DNA of 64,000 bases from Amycolatopsis decaplanina DSM 44594. GTDB taxonomy: Bacteria > Actinomycetota > Actinomycetes > Mycobacteriales > Pseudonocardiaceae. Under the pieces are notes generated by a model, which saw only the letters and a list, made by a program, of their open reading frames with translations, ran no database searches and had not been told where the DNA came from. The stretch lies in contig NZ_AOHO01000069.1 in the NCBI RefSeq assembly GCF_000342005.1, positions 1-64,000 of the forward strand, read 5' to 3'. The position numbers and the translations under genes were made by a program. Shown piece after piece: positions 35,876 to 43,615 of the stretch. Within the stretch, counting starts at the first letter, position 1; each line of letters begins with the position of its first letter.

Positions 35876-36976
35876 ATGCGCCTGGCGCTTCGGACAGTTC
35901 TGGTCTCAGCCCTCGCAGCCGCCCTGACAGCCGTGCCCGCCGCGCAAGCCGCGCCGAGCGCCCCCGGGGATCTGGTCGACTACGAACCGGTCGTCGCCAC
36001 CGCCCCGGCGAAGGCATGGAAACTCGACTACCGCTCCACCTCTGCCACCGGACAGCCGAACACGGTGTCGGGCATCCTGCTGGTCCCGCACACGCCGTGG
36101 ACGAAGGGCCCGCGCCCGCTGGTCACCTACGCCGTCGGCACCCACGGCCTCGGCGACCGCTGCGCGCCGTCGACCCGGCTGACGAACGGGTCCGAGAACG
36201 AAGTCCTCCTGATGGGCCAAGCGCTTTCGCGCGGCTGGGCGGTCGTCGTGACCGACTACGAAGGCCTCGGCACCCCGGGCACGCACACCTACGCCGTCGG
36301 CCAGTCCGAAGGCCGGGCCGTCCTCGACGCCGCCCGCGCGGCCTCCCGGGTCCCCGAGGCCGGCCTGTCCAAGACCGGGCCGGTGGGCGTTTTCGGCTAC
36401 TCGCAAGGAGGTCAGGCCGCGGCGTTCGCCGGTGAACTGCAGCCGTCCTACGCGCCCGACGTCAACCTGGTCGGTGTCGCGGAAGGCGGCGTCCCGGCGG
36501 ACCTGAACGCGGTCCTGAAGTTCAACGACGGTGGTCCGGCGTTCGGCCTGGTACTCGGTGCCGCCGTCGGTTACGCGACCGCGTATCCGGAACTGCCGTT
36601 CACCGAGGTGCTCAACGCGAAGGGTGAGAAGGCCGTCGCGAAGGTCAAGGAAGCGTGCACCGTCGAACTCGGCGCGGCGGCGCCTTTCGCGCGGCTCAAC
36701 GACTTCACGACCGTGCCGAACGTTTCGTCGGACCCGCGCTGGCAAGCCCGGCTCGGCGAGAACCTGGCGGGCAAGACCAAACCGGGCGCGCCGGTCTACC
36801 TCTATCACGCTTCACTGGACGAACTGATCCCCTTGTCCGTCGGCAAGGGCCTGCGTGACCGCTACCGCGCCCTCGGCGCCGACGTCACCTGGCAGGAGTT
36901 CCCGCTGCTGGGACACATCGGCGGCGTCTCGGCGGGCGGTCCGGTCGCGATGACCTGGCTGGGCACCAAGTTCTGA
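35876..36976 (+). CDS. Secreted lipase / alpha-beta hydrolase (LIP family)
   Basis: 366 residues. Sec signal peptide with AQA cleavage near residue 25. Nucleophile motif GYSQGG with Ser186, a conserved GTHGLGDRCAPS region near the oxyanion site, an aspartate near DELIPL and the histidine in LLGHIGG. This matches the secretory lipase (PF03583-type) family. Likely hydrolyses esters outside the cell. ATG 35876 has GGAGG upstream and starts directly on the signal peptide. Confidence 0.88.
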   Translation: MRLALRTVLVSALAAALTAVPAAQAAPSAPGDLVDYEPVVATAPAKAWKLDYRSTSATGQPNTVSGILLVPHTPWTKGPRPLVTYAVGTHGLGDRCAPSTRLTNGSENEVLLMGQALSRGWAVVVTDYEGLGTPGTHTYAVGQSEGRAVLDAARAASRVPEAGLSKTGPVGVFGYSQGGQAAAFAGELQPSYAPDVNLVGVAEGGVPADLNAVLKFNDGGPAFGLVLGAAVGYATAYPELPFTEVLNAKGEKAVAKVKEACTVELGAAAPFARLNDFTTVPNVSSDPRWQARLGENLAGKTKPGAPVYLYHASLDELIPLSVGKGLRDRYRALGADVTWQEFPLLGHIGGVSAGGPVAMTWLGTKF

Positions 36977-36988
36977 CAGGGCAGCACG

Positions 36989-37082
36989 CGTGACCGGGGA
37001 CGGAACTCGCGTGCTTAGAGGCGGATCACGCAGTTCCACCTCCAAGCACGCGAGTCACGGCTTCAAGCACACGAGTGACGGG
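36989..37082. repeat. Family-E array of short GTGACTCGCG-type repeats, copy 1
   Basis: About three alternating units of the pattern ACTCGCGTGCTT or its complement AAGCACGCGAGT, with CGG/CCG edges, in both orientations. It lies between the lipase gene and the convergent ureD gene. A comparable array lies at 61619-61712. Confidence 0.75.
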
Positions 37083-37110
37083 TTCCGGGACCAAAGGCGG
37101 AAGCCAAAGG

Positions 37111-37818
37111 TCACCCGCGGTCGTCGAAGATCCGGAGCGCGCTCACGGCGTCCGGCGCCAACGACGTCGTGAGCGTTCCTCCCGCGGCGAGCGGCGTCCG
37201 CGACCACCACTCGCCGGATGCCGCGGGAACCGAAGGGCCCCCGACGACCAGATCGGTCGCCAGCACCCGCCGTCCGGCGAGATGCGCGAGACTGGAGTCC
37301 AAAGTTGAGTCTCCGATCTCCAACGTCTGCCGCAACACCGGCACTTCACCCCGCGTGACATGCTGCGTCGTCACCAATGAACCGGCCCGCTCACCGGCCC
37401 TGCCCAGGACCAGCACCTCCCGCGCGTGCAAGAAGGCGTCAGGCGCCAAAGTGGCCCGGAACACGGCGGTGTGCCGCGCCCGGGCGGTCACCACGGTCGG
37501 CTCCGGCAGGTACTCCAGCGAACCGCCCGCATCCACGACGACGTCCACAAGAGACGAACTTCCCTCGCCGTGAAGGCCGGGAAGAGCGATGGTCGCCGCG
37601 ACCCCGGAGAGCCGTAGCGAAGCACCGGCACCGACACGGATGGTCAGCTCGAGTTCGTCGCCACCCAACGGCGAGGTCGCCGAATTGACCAGGTGCACCA
37701 CCGCCGTCACACCGGTGCCCCGTTTGGGAAGGAGCGTGATCGGCGCCATCGAGCGCAGCTCACGCAGTACGGTCCGGCCGCCCTCGAAGCAGGCGGTCAG
37801 CCGCGCGTGCGCCTTCAC
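37111..37818 (-). CDS. ureD: Urease accessory protein UreD
   Basis: 235 residues. UreD family: TACFEGGRTVLRELRSMAP near the N-terminus, then PLGGDELELTIRVGAGASLRL and YLPEPTVVTARARH. UreD (UreH) forms the pre-activation complex with UreF and UreG for nickel insertion. It is the last gene of the ureABCFGD unit; its GTG overlaps the ureG stop by 4 bp. This order, and a short UreD, are common in actinobacteria. Confidence 0.9.
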   Translation of the reverse strand: MKAHARLTACFEGGRTVLRELRSMAPITLLPKRGTGVTAVVHLVNSATSPLGGDELELTIRVGAGASLRLSGVAATIALPGLHGEGSSSLVDVVVDAGGSLEYLPEPTVVTARARHTAVFRATLAPDAFLHAREVLVLGRAGERAGSLVTTQHVTRGEVPVLRQTLEIGDSTLDSSLAHLAGRRVLATDLVVGGPSVPAASGEWWSRTPLAAGGTLTTSLAPDAVSALRIFDDRG

Positions 37819-38522
37819 CCCGCGCGGACGGGGAGGAGCGAACGGACCCAGTCCGCGACCGCCGGCGCGTTCGGGGTGTCCACAAGAGACTGTGTGATCA
37901 CCGGAAGTCCTCCCCGCATCCGGTGCGCGTCCGAGGTCATCACGTCCATGTCCGCGCCGACCAGATGTGCGATGTCGATCTTGTTGATCACCAGCAGATC
38001 CGCCGTCGTGACGCCCGGCCCGCCCTTGCGTGGCACCTTGTCGCCGCCGGCGACGTCGACCACGAAGACCTGGCTGTCGGCGAGTCCCCGGCTGAACACC
38101 GCGGTGAGGTTGTCCCCGCCGCTTTCGATGATCACCAGGTCCAGCCCCGGGAACCGCTCCTCCAGCCGTTCGACGGCGTCGAGGTTCGCGGTGATGTCGT
38201 CGCGGATCGCGGTGTGCGGGCACGCGCCGGTCTGCACGGCCTCGATCCGCGCCGGGTCGAGCACTCCCGCCTTGCGCAGGAAATCGGCGTCCTCGGTGGT
38301 GTAGATGTCGTTGGTGACGACGGCGAGGTTCACCTCGTCGCCGAGCGCCCGGCACAGCGCCGCGGTGAGCGCGGTCTTCCCGCTCCCCACCGGGCCGCCG
38401 ATCCCGATCCGGTACGCGCGGCCCGCGGTCGGCGCCTGGTCGAAATGATCGGGTTCGGCGGCGGTCGGGTCGAAGTTGACCGGGTGCACGTGACCGTGTC
38501 CGTGACCGTGCTCAGCTGGCAA
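37815..38522 (-). CDS. ureG: Urease accessory GTPase UreG
   Basis: 235 residues. SIMIBI GTPase: P-loop GGPVGSGKTAL near residue 45, then VVTNDIYTTEDADFL, ESGGDNL and the guanine-specificity NKID. The Cys-Pro-His metal site (GACPHTAIRDD) binds nickel. The N-terminus is histidine-rich (HGHGHGHVH), which may buffer nickel in the absence of ureE. The best start is TTG 38522, giving MPAEHGHG, with GAAGAGG upstream; a GTG further in would lose the His tract. Confidence 0.9.
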   Translation of the reverse strand: MPAEHGHGHGHVHPVNFDPTAAEPDHFDQAPTAGRAYRIGIGGPVGSGKTALTAALCRALGDEVNLAVVTNDIYTTEDADFLRKAGVLDPARIEAVQTGACPHTAIRDDITANLDAVERLEERFPGLDLVIIESGGDNLTAVFSRGLADSQVFVVDVAGGDKVPRKGGPGVTTADLLVINKIDIAHLVGADMDVMTSDAHRMRGGLPVITQSLVDTPNAPAVADWVRSLLPVRAG

Positions 38523-39186
38523 AGAGACGCACCTCTTCCTTGTGGTGCCGGGCGTGTGCCTCGGCGAACAGATCCAGCGCCGGGGAACCCGGCGCCGGGA
38601 GATCGGCCGGATCGTCGCCCGCGACCTCGGCGGCACGCAGGGAAACCTCCCGGACCTCATGGGAAAGCCTTGCCACGACGGCGTTGACGGCGAACGGGTC
38701 GAGACCGAGCAGTCGCACGGCCGCGCTCGCGGGTCCGCTGACGGCGAGGTAGGCCACCGCCATCGCGGCGTCGAAGGGTACCCCGACCAGGGCGCCGACC
38801 ACCACCGGATGATGCGGTCGCGGGGTTTCGTTCAGCAGCTGGGAAAGCACCGAGGACGGCCACGCCGCCTTGCCCGCCCTCGCCGTCCCACGGCCTTGTG
38901 CGCGCGACGCCTCCCGCTGCGCGAGCGAAGGCGTCCTGGCGTCGAGTTCGAGATCGAGCCGCCGCCAGTGTCCACTCCGGACGTTCCGCGCGGCCGCGTG
39001 CGCCGAGGCGGCGGCGAACACCGCGGCCAGCGAACCGGCGGTGCGCAAGCGCCCGGAGAGGAAGCCAGGCAGGTCGCGTTCGTGCGTGATCAGCTTCCTG
39101 GCGACGGCCTCTTCGAGCCCGCCGGAATGGACGTGGCCGCCCCCGGGGAAGCGGGAGTCGGCGAGGATGAGCGCGGAGAGGTCCAT
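38512..39186 (-). CDS. ureF: Urease accessory protein UreF
   Basis: 224 residues. UreF family: LILADSRFPGGGHVHSGGLEEAV at the N-terminus and all-helical repeats with QREASRAQGRG near the middle. It regulates UreG GTP hydrolysis in the nickel-transfer complex. The ATG at 39186 overlaps the ureC stop by one base; its own stop overlaps the UreG start region by 11 bp. Confidence 0.9.
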   Translation of the reverse strand: MDLSALILADSRFPGGGHVHSGGLEEAVARKLITHERDLPGFLSGRLRTAGSLAAVFAAASAHAAARNVRSGHWRRLDLELDARTPSLAQREASRAQGRGTARAGKAAWPSSVLSQLLNETPRPHHPVVVGALVGVPFDAAMAVAYLAVSGPASAAVRLLGLDPFAVNAVVARLSHEVREVSLRAAEVAGDDPADLPAPGSPALDLFAEAHARHHKEEVRLFAS

Positions 39187-40907
39187 CAGAACAAGAAGTA
39201 CCTTTGCGCCATGGGCAGTTCCGTCACCGGTCGCGGCTCGATCAGCTCGCCGTCGACGTGCACGGCGAAACTGTCCGGATCGACCCGGATGTCCGGCGTC
39301 GCGTCGTTGAGCACCATGTCGGCCTTGCCCCGCGAGCGAGTGTTCGCGATCGGCACGAGCTTCCGCGCGATGCCGAACCGTTCGGCCACCCCGCTTTCGA
39401 GAGCTTCCGGCGCCACGAAATGGAAGCTGCTCCCGGCGGCGACCACCGGGGCCGCGCCGAACATCGGCCGCGCGAGCACCGGCTGCGGTGTCGGGATGGA
39501 CGCGTTCGCGTCGCCCATCGCCGCCCACGCCGGGAAGCCGCCCTTGAGCACGACATGCGGCCGGATACCGAAGAACTTCGGTTCCCACAGCACGAGATCC
39601 GCCAGTTTCCCGACCTCCACCGAGCCGATCTCACGGTCCATCCCGTGCGCGATCGCAGGGTTGATCGTGTATTTGGCGACATAGCGGCGAGCCCGCAGAT
39701 TGTCGGCCGCACCGTCGCCGGGCAGCGCGCCGCGTCGCCGTTTCATCACGTGCGCGGTCTGCCAGGTCCGGATGATCACCTCACCGATCCGGCCCATCGC
39801 CTGCGAATCCGAGCTCATCATGGAGATCGCGCCGAGGTCGTGCAGGACGTCCTCGGCCGCGATGGTGGTCGGCCGGATCCGGCTTTCGGCGAACGCCAGG
39901 TCCTCGGGCACGGACGGGTTCAGGTGGTGGCAGACGACGAGCATGTCGAGGTGCTCGTCGAGGGTGTTCGCGGTGTGCGGACGCGTCGGGTTCGTCGACG
40001 ACGGCAGGATGTTGGGCAGTCCGGCGACCTGGATGATGTCCGGCGCGTGCCCGCCGCCCGCGCCTTCGGTGTGGTACGCGTTGATCGAGCGGCTCCGGAT
40101 AGCGTCCACAGTGGACTCCAGGAAGCCCGCCTCGTTCAGTGTGTCGGTGTGGATCGCCACCTGGACACCGGATTCGCCAGCCACGGTGAGGCACGCGTCG
40201 ATCGCGGCCGGGGTGCTGCCCCAGTCCTCGTGCAGTTTGAACCCGCCCGCGCCGGCGGCGAGCTGTTCGCGCAAGGCCTCGTGCCGGACGGTGTTCCCCT
40301 TGCCCAGCAACAGGACGTTGACCGGCTGGCCGTCCATCGCCTGCAGCATCCGGCCGAGGTTCCACGCGCCGGGCGTGACGGTGGTGGCCTTGCTGCCCTC
40401 GACCGGTCCGGTCCCGCCGCCGACGAGAGTGGTGAGGCCGGACGCCAAAGCGGTGTCGGTCAATTGCGGGCAGATGAAGTGGACGTGGCAGTCGATCCCG
40501 CCCGCGGTGAGGATCTTCCCGTTGCCGGACAGGACCTCGGTCGACGGGCCGACGATCAGCGCCGGGTCCACGCCGTCCATCGTGTCCGGGTTGCCCGCCT
40601 TGCCGATGCCGATGATCCGGCCGTCGCGGACGCCGACGTCGGCCTTGACGATCCCCCAGTGGTCCAGGATCACCGCGCCGGTGATGATCAGGTCCGGCGC
40701 GCCTTCGGCCCGGGTCGCCATTCCCTGGCCCATGGATTCGCGGATCACCTTGCCGCCACCGAACAGCACCTCGTCGCCGCTGCCGGACGGTCCCATGCTG
40801 CGGTCTTCGGTGACTTCGACGAGCAGATCGGTGTCCGCGAGGCGGATCCGGTCGCCGGTCGTCGGTCCGAACAGTTCGGCGTAACGCTCGCGATCGATCG
40901 ACGGCAT
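39186..40907 (-). CDS. ureC: Urease subunit alpha (catalytic)
   Basis: 573 residues, usual length. Nickel ligands are intact: HVH at 141-143, carbamylated lysine candidate Lys224 in GGFKLHEDWG, His253 in IHTDTLNE, His279 in YHTEGAGGGH, and Asp367 in SSDSQAMGR. The mobile-flap histidine lies in CHHLNPS near 327. It hydrolyses urea to ammonia and carbamate. Start overlaps the ureB stop. Confidence 0.97.
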   Translation of the reverse strand: MPSIDRERYAELFGPTTGDRIRLADTDLLVEVTEDRSMGPSGSGDEVLFGGGKVIRESMGQGMATRAEGAPDLIITGAVILDHWGIVKADVGVRDGRIIGIGKAGNPDTMDGVDPALIVGPSTEVLSGNGKILTAGGIDCHVHFICPQLTDTALASGLTTLVGGGTGPVEGSKATTVTPGAWNLGRMLQAMDGQPVNVLLLGKGNTVRHEALREQLAAGAGGFKLHEDWGSTPAAIDACLTVAGESGVQVAIHTDTLNEAGFLESTVDAIRSRSINAYHTEGAGGGHAPDIIQVAGLPNILPSSTNPTRPHTANTLDEHLDMLVVCHHLNPSVPEDLAFAESRIRPTTIAAEDVLHDLGAISMMSSDSQAMGRIGEVIIRTWQTAHVMKRRRGALPGDGAADNLRARRYVAKYTINPAIAHGMDREIGSVEVGKLADLVLWEPKFFGIRPHVVLKGGFPAWAAMGDANASIPTPQPVLARPMFGAAPVVAAGSSFHFVAPEALESGVAERFGIARKLVPIANTRSRGKADMVLNDATPDIRVDPDSFAVHVDGELIEPRPVTELPMAQRYFLF

Positions 40908-41200
40908 CAGGACTCCATCCGCAATCCGGGCACCGTGCGGTTCCCGGCCAGCGGGACGAGGTCGACTTCGCGTTCGACGCCCGGTTCGAAACGCACCGAA
41001 GTTCCCGCGGGCACGTCGAGACGATGTCCTCGCGCGGCTTCGCGGTCGAATTCGAGCCCCGGGTTGACCGCCGCGAAATGGTAGTGCGAACCGACCTGGA
41101 CGGGCCGGTCGCCGAGGTTCCGCACGAGCAGCCGGACCCGCGGCCTGCCCGGGTTCAGCTCGACCGGCCCGTCGCCGGTGATGATCTCCCCTGGTCGCAC
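40907..41200 (-). CDS. ureB: Urease subunit beta
   Basis: 97 residues. UreB signature PGEIITGDGPVELN at the N-terminus, HYHFAAVNPGLEFDR near residue 40 and a final PLAGNRTVPGL. Structural subunit of the urease trimer. The start is GTG (41200). It is 11 bp from ureA. Confidence 0.95.
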   Translation of the reverse strand: MRPGEIITGDGPVELNPGRPRVRLLVRNLGDRPVQVGSHYHFAAVNPGLEFDREAARGHRLDVPAGTSVRFEPGVEREVDLVPLAGNRTVPGLRMES

Positions 41201-41211
41201 TCGCGGCCTCC

Positions 41212-41514
41212 CTAAACGATCGGGTCGTGCACGGTGACGAGCTTCGTGCCGTCCGGGAAAGTGGCTTCGACCTGGACGGAATCGACCATCTCCGGCACTC
41301 CGTCCAGCACCTGCGCCCGCGAGAGCACCGAACGCCCGCTCGCGACGAGTTCGCTCACCGTCCGGCCGTCACGGGCGCCTTCGAGGACGTGATCGGTGAT
41401 CAGGGCGACCGCCTCGGGATAGTTCAGCAGGACCCCGCGTTCCAGGCGTTTGCGAGCCACGTCCGCCGCGACGTGGATGAGCAGTTTGTCCCGTTCCTGG
41501 GGGCTCAGGTGCAT
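41212..41514 (-). CDS. ureA: Urease subunit gamma
   Basis: 100 residues. UreA family: LSPQERDKLLIHVAADVARKR, then LNYPEAVALITDHVLEGARDG and VSELVASG, ending with KLVTVHDPI. First gene of the operon; the region 41515-41806 upstream should hold the ure promoter. No ureE is present in the cluster, as is common in actinobacteria. Confidence 0.95.
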   Translation of the reverse strand: MHLSPQERDKLLIHVAADVARKRLERGVLLNYPEAVALITDHVLEGARDGRTVSELVASGRSVLSRAQVLDGVPEMVDSVQVEATFPDGTKLVTVHDPIV

Positions 41515-41806
41515 GGGAAAGGTCTATCACCGGAAAGCGCGCGCCGCCGGTTCTCGAAACACAGGATTTACCTCGGCGTCCGGTACACGCAAAGTGAACG
41601 AAACCGTAACTCTTCGCGTACGAAGGCCGATTTCACTGAATCGTTCTCGTAATCGTGACCGAAAGCACCACATCTTTCGATTGCCCCAGGCCCCGACGTG
41701 GAGCAAAGTTTGTCCATCCGTGCGATGAGGCGCGCCTTCGCTGCGTGTATCCCGTCCACGCATGAAACACAAAGCCGGGGAATGCGCGTCGAAAGGTTTC
41801 ACCACA

Positions 41807-42955
41807 GTGAGTACCTCCACGATCAGCACCAAGCCGTCCGACCAGGTCGACGACGGTTTCCGACCGGGTCTCGAAGGTGTGGTCGCCTTCAAGACCGAAA
41901 TCGCCGAGCCCGACCGTGACGGTGGCGCGCTGCGCTACCGCGGTGTCGACATCGAGGACCTCGCCGGCAAGGTGACCTTCGGTGATGTCTGGGGTCTGCT
42001 CGTCGACAGCCGCTTCGGCCACGGGCTACCGCCCGCCGAGCCGTTCCCGCTGCCGGTGCACACCGGCGACGTCCGGGTCGACGTCCAGGCCGCGCTGGCC
42101 ATGCTCGCCCCCATCTGGGGCTACCGGCCGCTGCTCGACATCACCGACGACGAGGCGCGCGACCAGCTGGCCCGCGCCTCCGTGATGGCGCTTTCGTACG
42201 TCGCCCAGTCCGCCCGCGGCATCGGGCAGCCCGCCGTCCCCCAGACCCGGGTCGACGAGGCGAAGTCGATCACCGAACGCTTCATGGTCCGCTGGCGCGG
42301 CGAGCCCGACCCGGCCCACGTCAAGGCCATCGACGCCTACTGGGTCTCGGCCGCCGAGCACGGTCTCAACGCCTCCACCTTCACCGCCCGGGTCATCGCC
42401 TCGACCGGCGCCGACGTCGCCGCGGCGCTGTCCGGCGCGATCGGCGCCATGTCCGGTCCGCTGCACGGCGGCGCGCCGGCGCGGGTGCTGCCGATGATCG
42501 AAGAGGTCGAGAAGACCGGTGACGCGGTCGGCCTGGTCAAGGGCATCCTGGACCGCAAGGAACGGATGATGGGCTTCGGCCACCGGGTGTACCGCGCGGA
42601 GGACCCGCGGGCGCGCGTGCTGCGCCGGACCTGCCAGGAGCTCGGCGCGTCGCGCTACGAGGCGGCCGCGGAGCTGGAGCAGGTGGCGCTGAAGGAGCTG
42701 CGCGAGCGGCGTCCGGACCACCCGATCGAGACCAACGTCGAGTTCTGGGCGGCCGTGATCCTGGACTTCGCCCAGGTGCCGCCGCACATGATGCCCGCGA
42801 TGTTCAGCTCGGCCCGCACCGCCGGCTGGGCAGCGCACATCCTGGAGCAGAAGAAGACCGGTCGTCTCGTGCGCCCCTCGGCCAAGTACGTCGGGCCGGA
42901 GCCGCGGAAGCCGGAAGACGTCGAAGGCTGGGACCTGGTCGCGAAGCAGTCCTAG
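41807..42955 (+). CDS. citA: Citrate synthase 2 (CitA-like)
   Basis: 382 residues. Citrate synthase motifs: GPLHGGAP with the first catalytic histidine, GFGHRVYRAEDPRA with the second, and an aspartate in NVEFWAAVILDFAQVP. It is the shorter type related to mycobacterial Rv0889c. Role could be citrate or methylcitrate synthesis. The GTG at 41807 starts STSTISTKP and has AAAGG upstream; an ATG at 41762 would add 15 residues. About 290 bp upstream separate it from ureA. Confidence 0.9.
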   Translation: MSTSTISTKPSDQVDDGFRPGLEGVVAFKTEIAEPDRDGGALRYRGVDIEDLAGKVTFGDVWGLLVDSRFGHGLPPAEPFPLPVHTGDVRVDVQAALAMLAPIWGYRPLLDITDDEARDQLARASVMALSYVAQSARGIGQPAVPQTRVDEAKSITERFMVRWRGEPDPAHVKAIDAYWVSAAEHGLNASTFTARVIASTGADVAAALSGAIGAMSGPLHGGAPARVLPMIEEVEKTGDAVGLVKGILDRKERMMGFGHRVYRAEDPRARVLRRTCQELGASRYEAAAELEQVALKELRERRPDHPIETNVEFWAAVILDFAQVPPHMMPAMFSSARTAGWAAHILEQKKTGRLVRPSAKYVGPEPRKPEDVEGWDLVAKQS

Positions 42956-42963
42956 GCTGGGAT

Positions 42964-43009
42964 CTCGTGAGTGGTAAGGACGGTTCTAACCGTCCTTACC
43001 ACTCACGAG
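42964..43009. repeat. Family-B palindrome, copy 2, with a stop codon at its centre
   Basis: Perfect 22-bp arms (42964-42985 and 42988-43009), core GTGAGTGGTAAGGACGG, CT centre. Compared with the copy at 17287 a G-to-A change in the left arm is matched by C-to-T in the right. The left arm follows citA. The stop of the TetR gene on the minus strand lies at the centre (42986-42988), so the right arm encodes that protein's last residues. Confidence 0.92.
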
Positions 43010-43615
43010 GCCCACTGCCTGCTCGTGTCGTTCGGTCGTCGCGAGCATCGCCGTGAGCTGATCGACCAGCCAGCCGTCCAGCACCTCACGCGGCACGGAA
43101 CGCTCCTGCAGCCAGCTCAGCAGAGCGCCTTCCACCACCGCGGTCCAGCAACGCAAGGTCAGCAGGAGCATCGGCGAGGGTTCCGGCACCACCAGCGCGC
43201 CGAGGATGAGCTCTACGGCGCGGTTGCGGACCTCGTCGATCGCCGCGTCCGTCTCCGACGTCGCGATCACCGAGCCGCTGCGCAACAGCGCGACATAGCC
43301 CGCGCGGTAGTGGTCGGCGACGTCGATCAGGCCGCGGACGGCGGCCCGCAGCCGGGTTTCGGGCGGGCCTTCCTCAAGTCCGGCGAGGCCGTCGATGAGC
43401 CCTTCGGTGACCGTCTTCAGCGCCTCGACCTGCAGTTCCCGCAGGCTCGAGAAGTACCGGTAGAACAGCGGCCGCGAAACCTCGGCGCGGGCGATGATGT
43501 CGTCGACCGTGACGAGTTCGGGCGCGCGCGAGCCGAACAGGTCCAGCGCGGCGCGGATCAGATCCTCACGGCGCGCCTCCGGCGACATCCGGCGAGGGCG
43601 TCTGGCGGAGGTCAC
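42986..43615 (-). CDS. TetR/AcrR regulator of the EphD-like gene
   Basis: 209 residues. HTH near residues 33-60 (VTVDDIIARAEVSRPLFYRYFSS). The C-terminal domain ends in LVSGKDG, encoded by the right arm of a family-B palindrome. The GTG at 43615 overlaps the EphD-like stop by 4 bp, so the two genes are co-transcribed. It probably acts at the TGTCATGTT-n4-AACATGTCA dyad upstream of the operon. Confidence 0.87.
   Translation of the reverse strand: MTSARRPRRMSPEARREDLIRAALDLFGSRAPELVTVDDIIARAEVSRPLFYRYFSSLRELQVEALKTVTEGLIDGLAGLEEGPPETRLRAAVRGLIDVADHYRAGYVALLRSGSVIATSETDAAIDEVRNRAVELILGALVVPEPSPMLLLTLRCWTAVVEGALLSWLQERSVPREVLDGWLVDQLTAMLATTERHEQAVGLVSGKDG

Noticed and set aside
39204..41084. 626-residue open frame on the plus strand
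   Set aside because: Antisense to ureC and ureB, which have all catalytic motifs. Arg/His/Val/Asp-rich shadow sequence.
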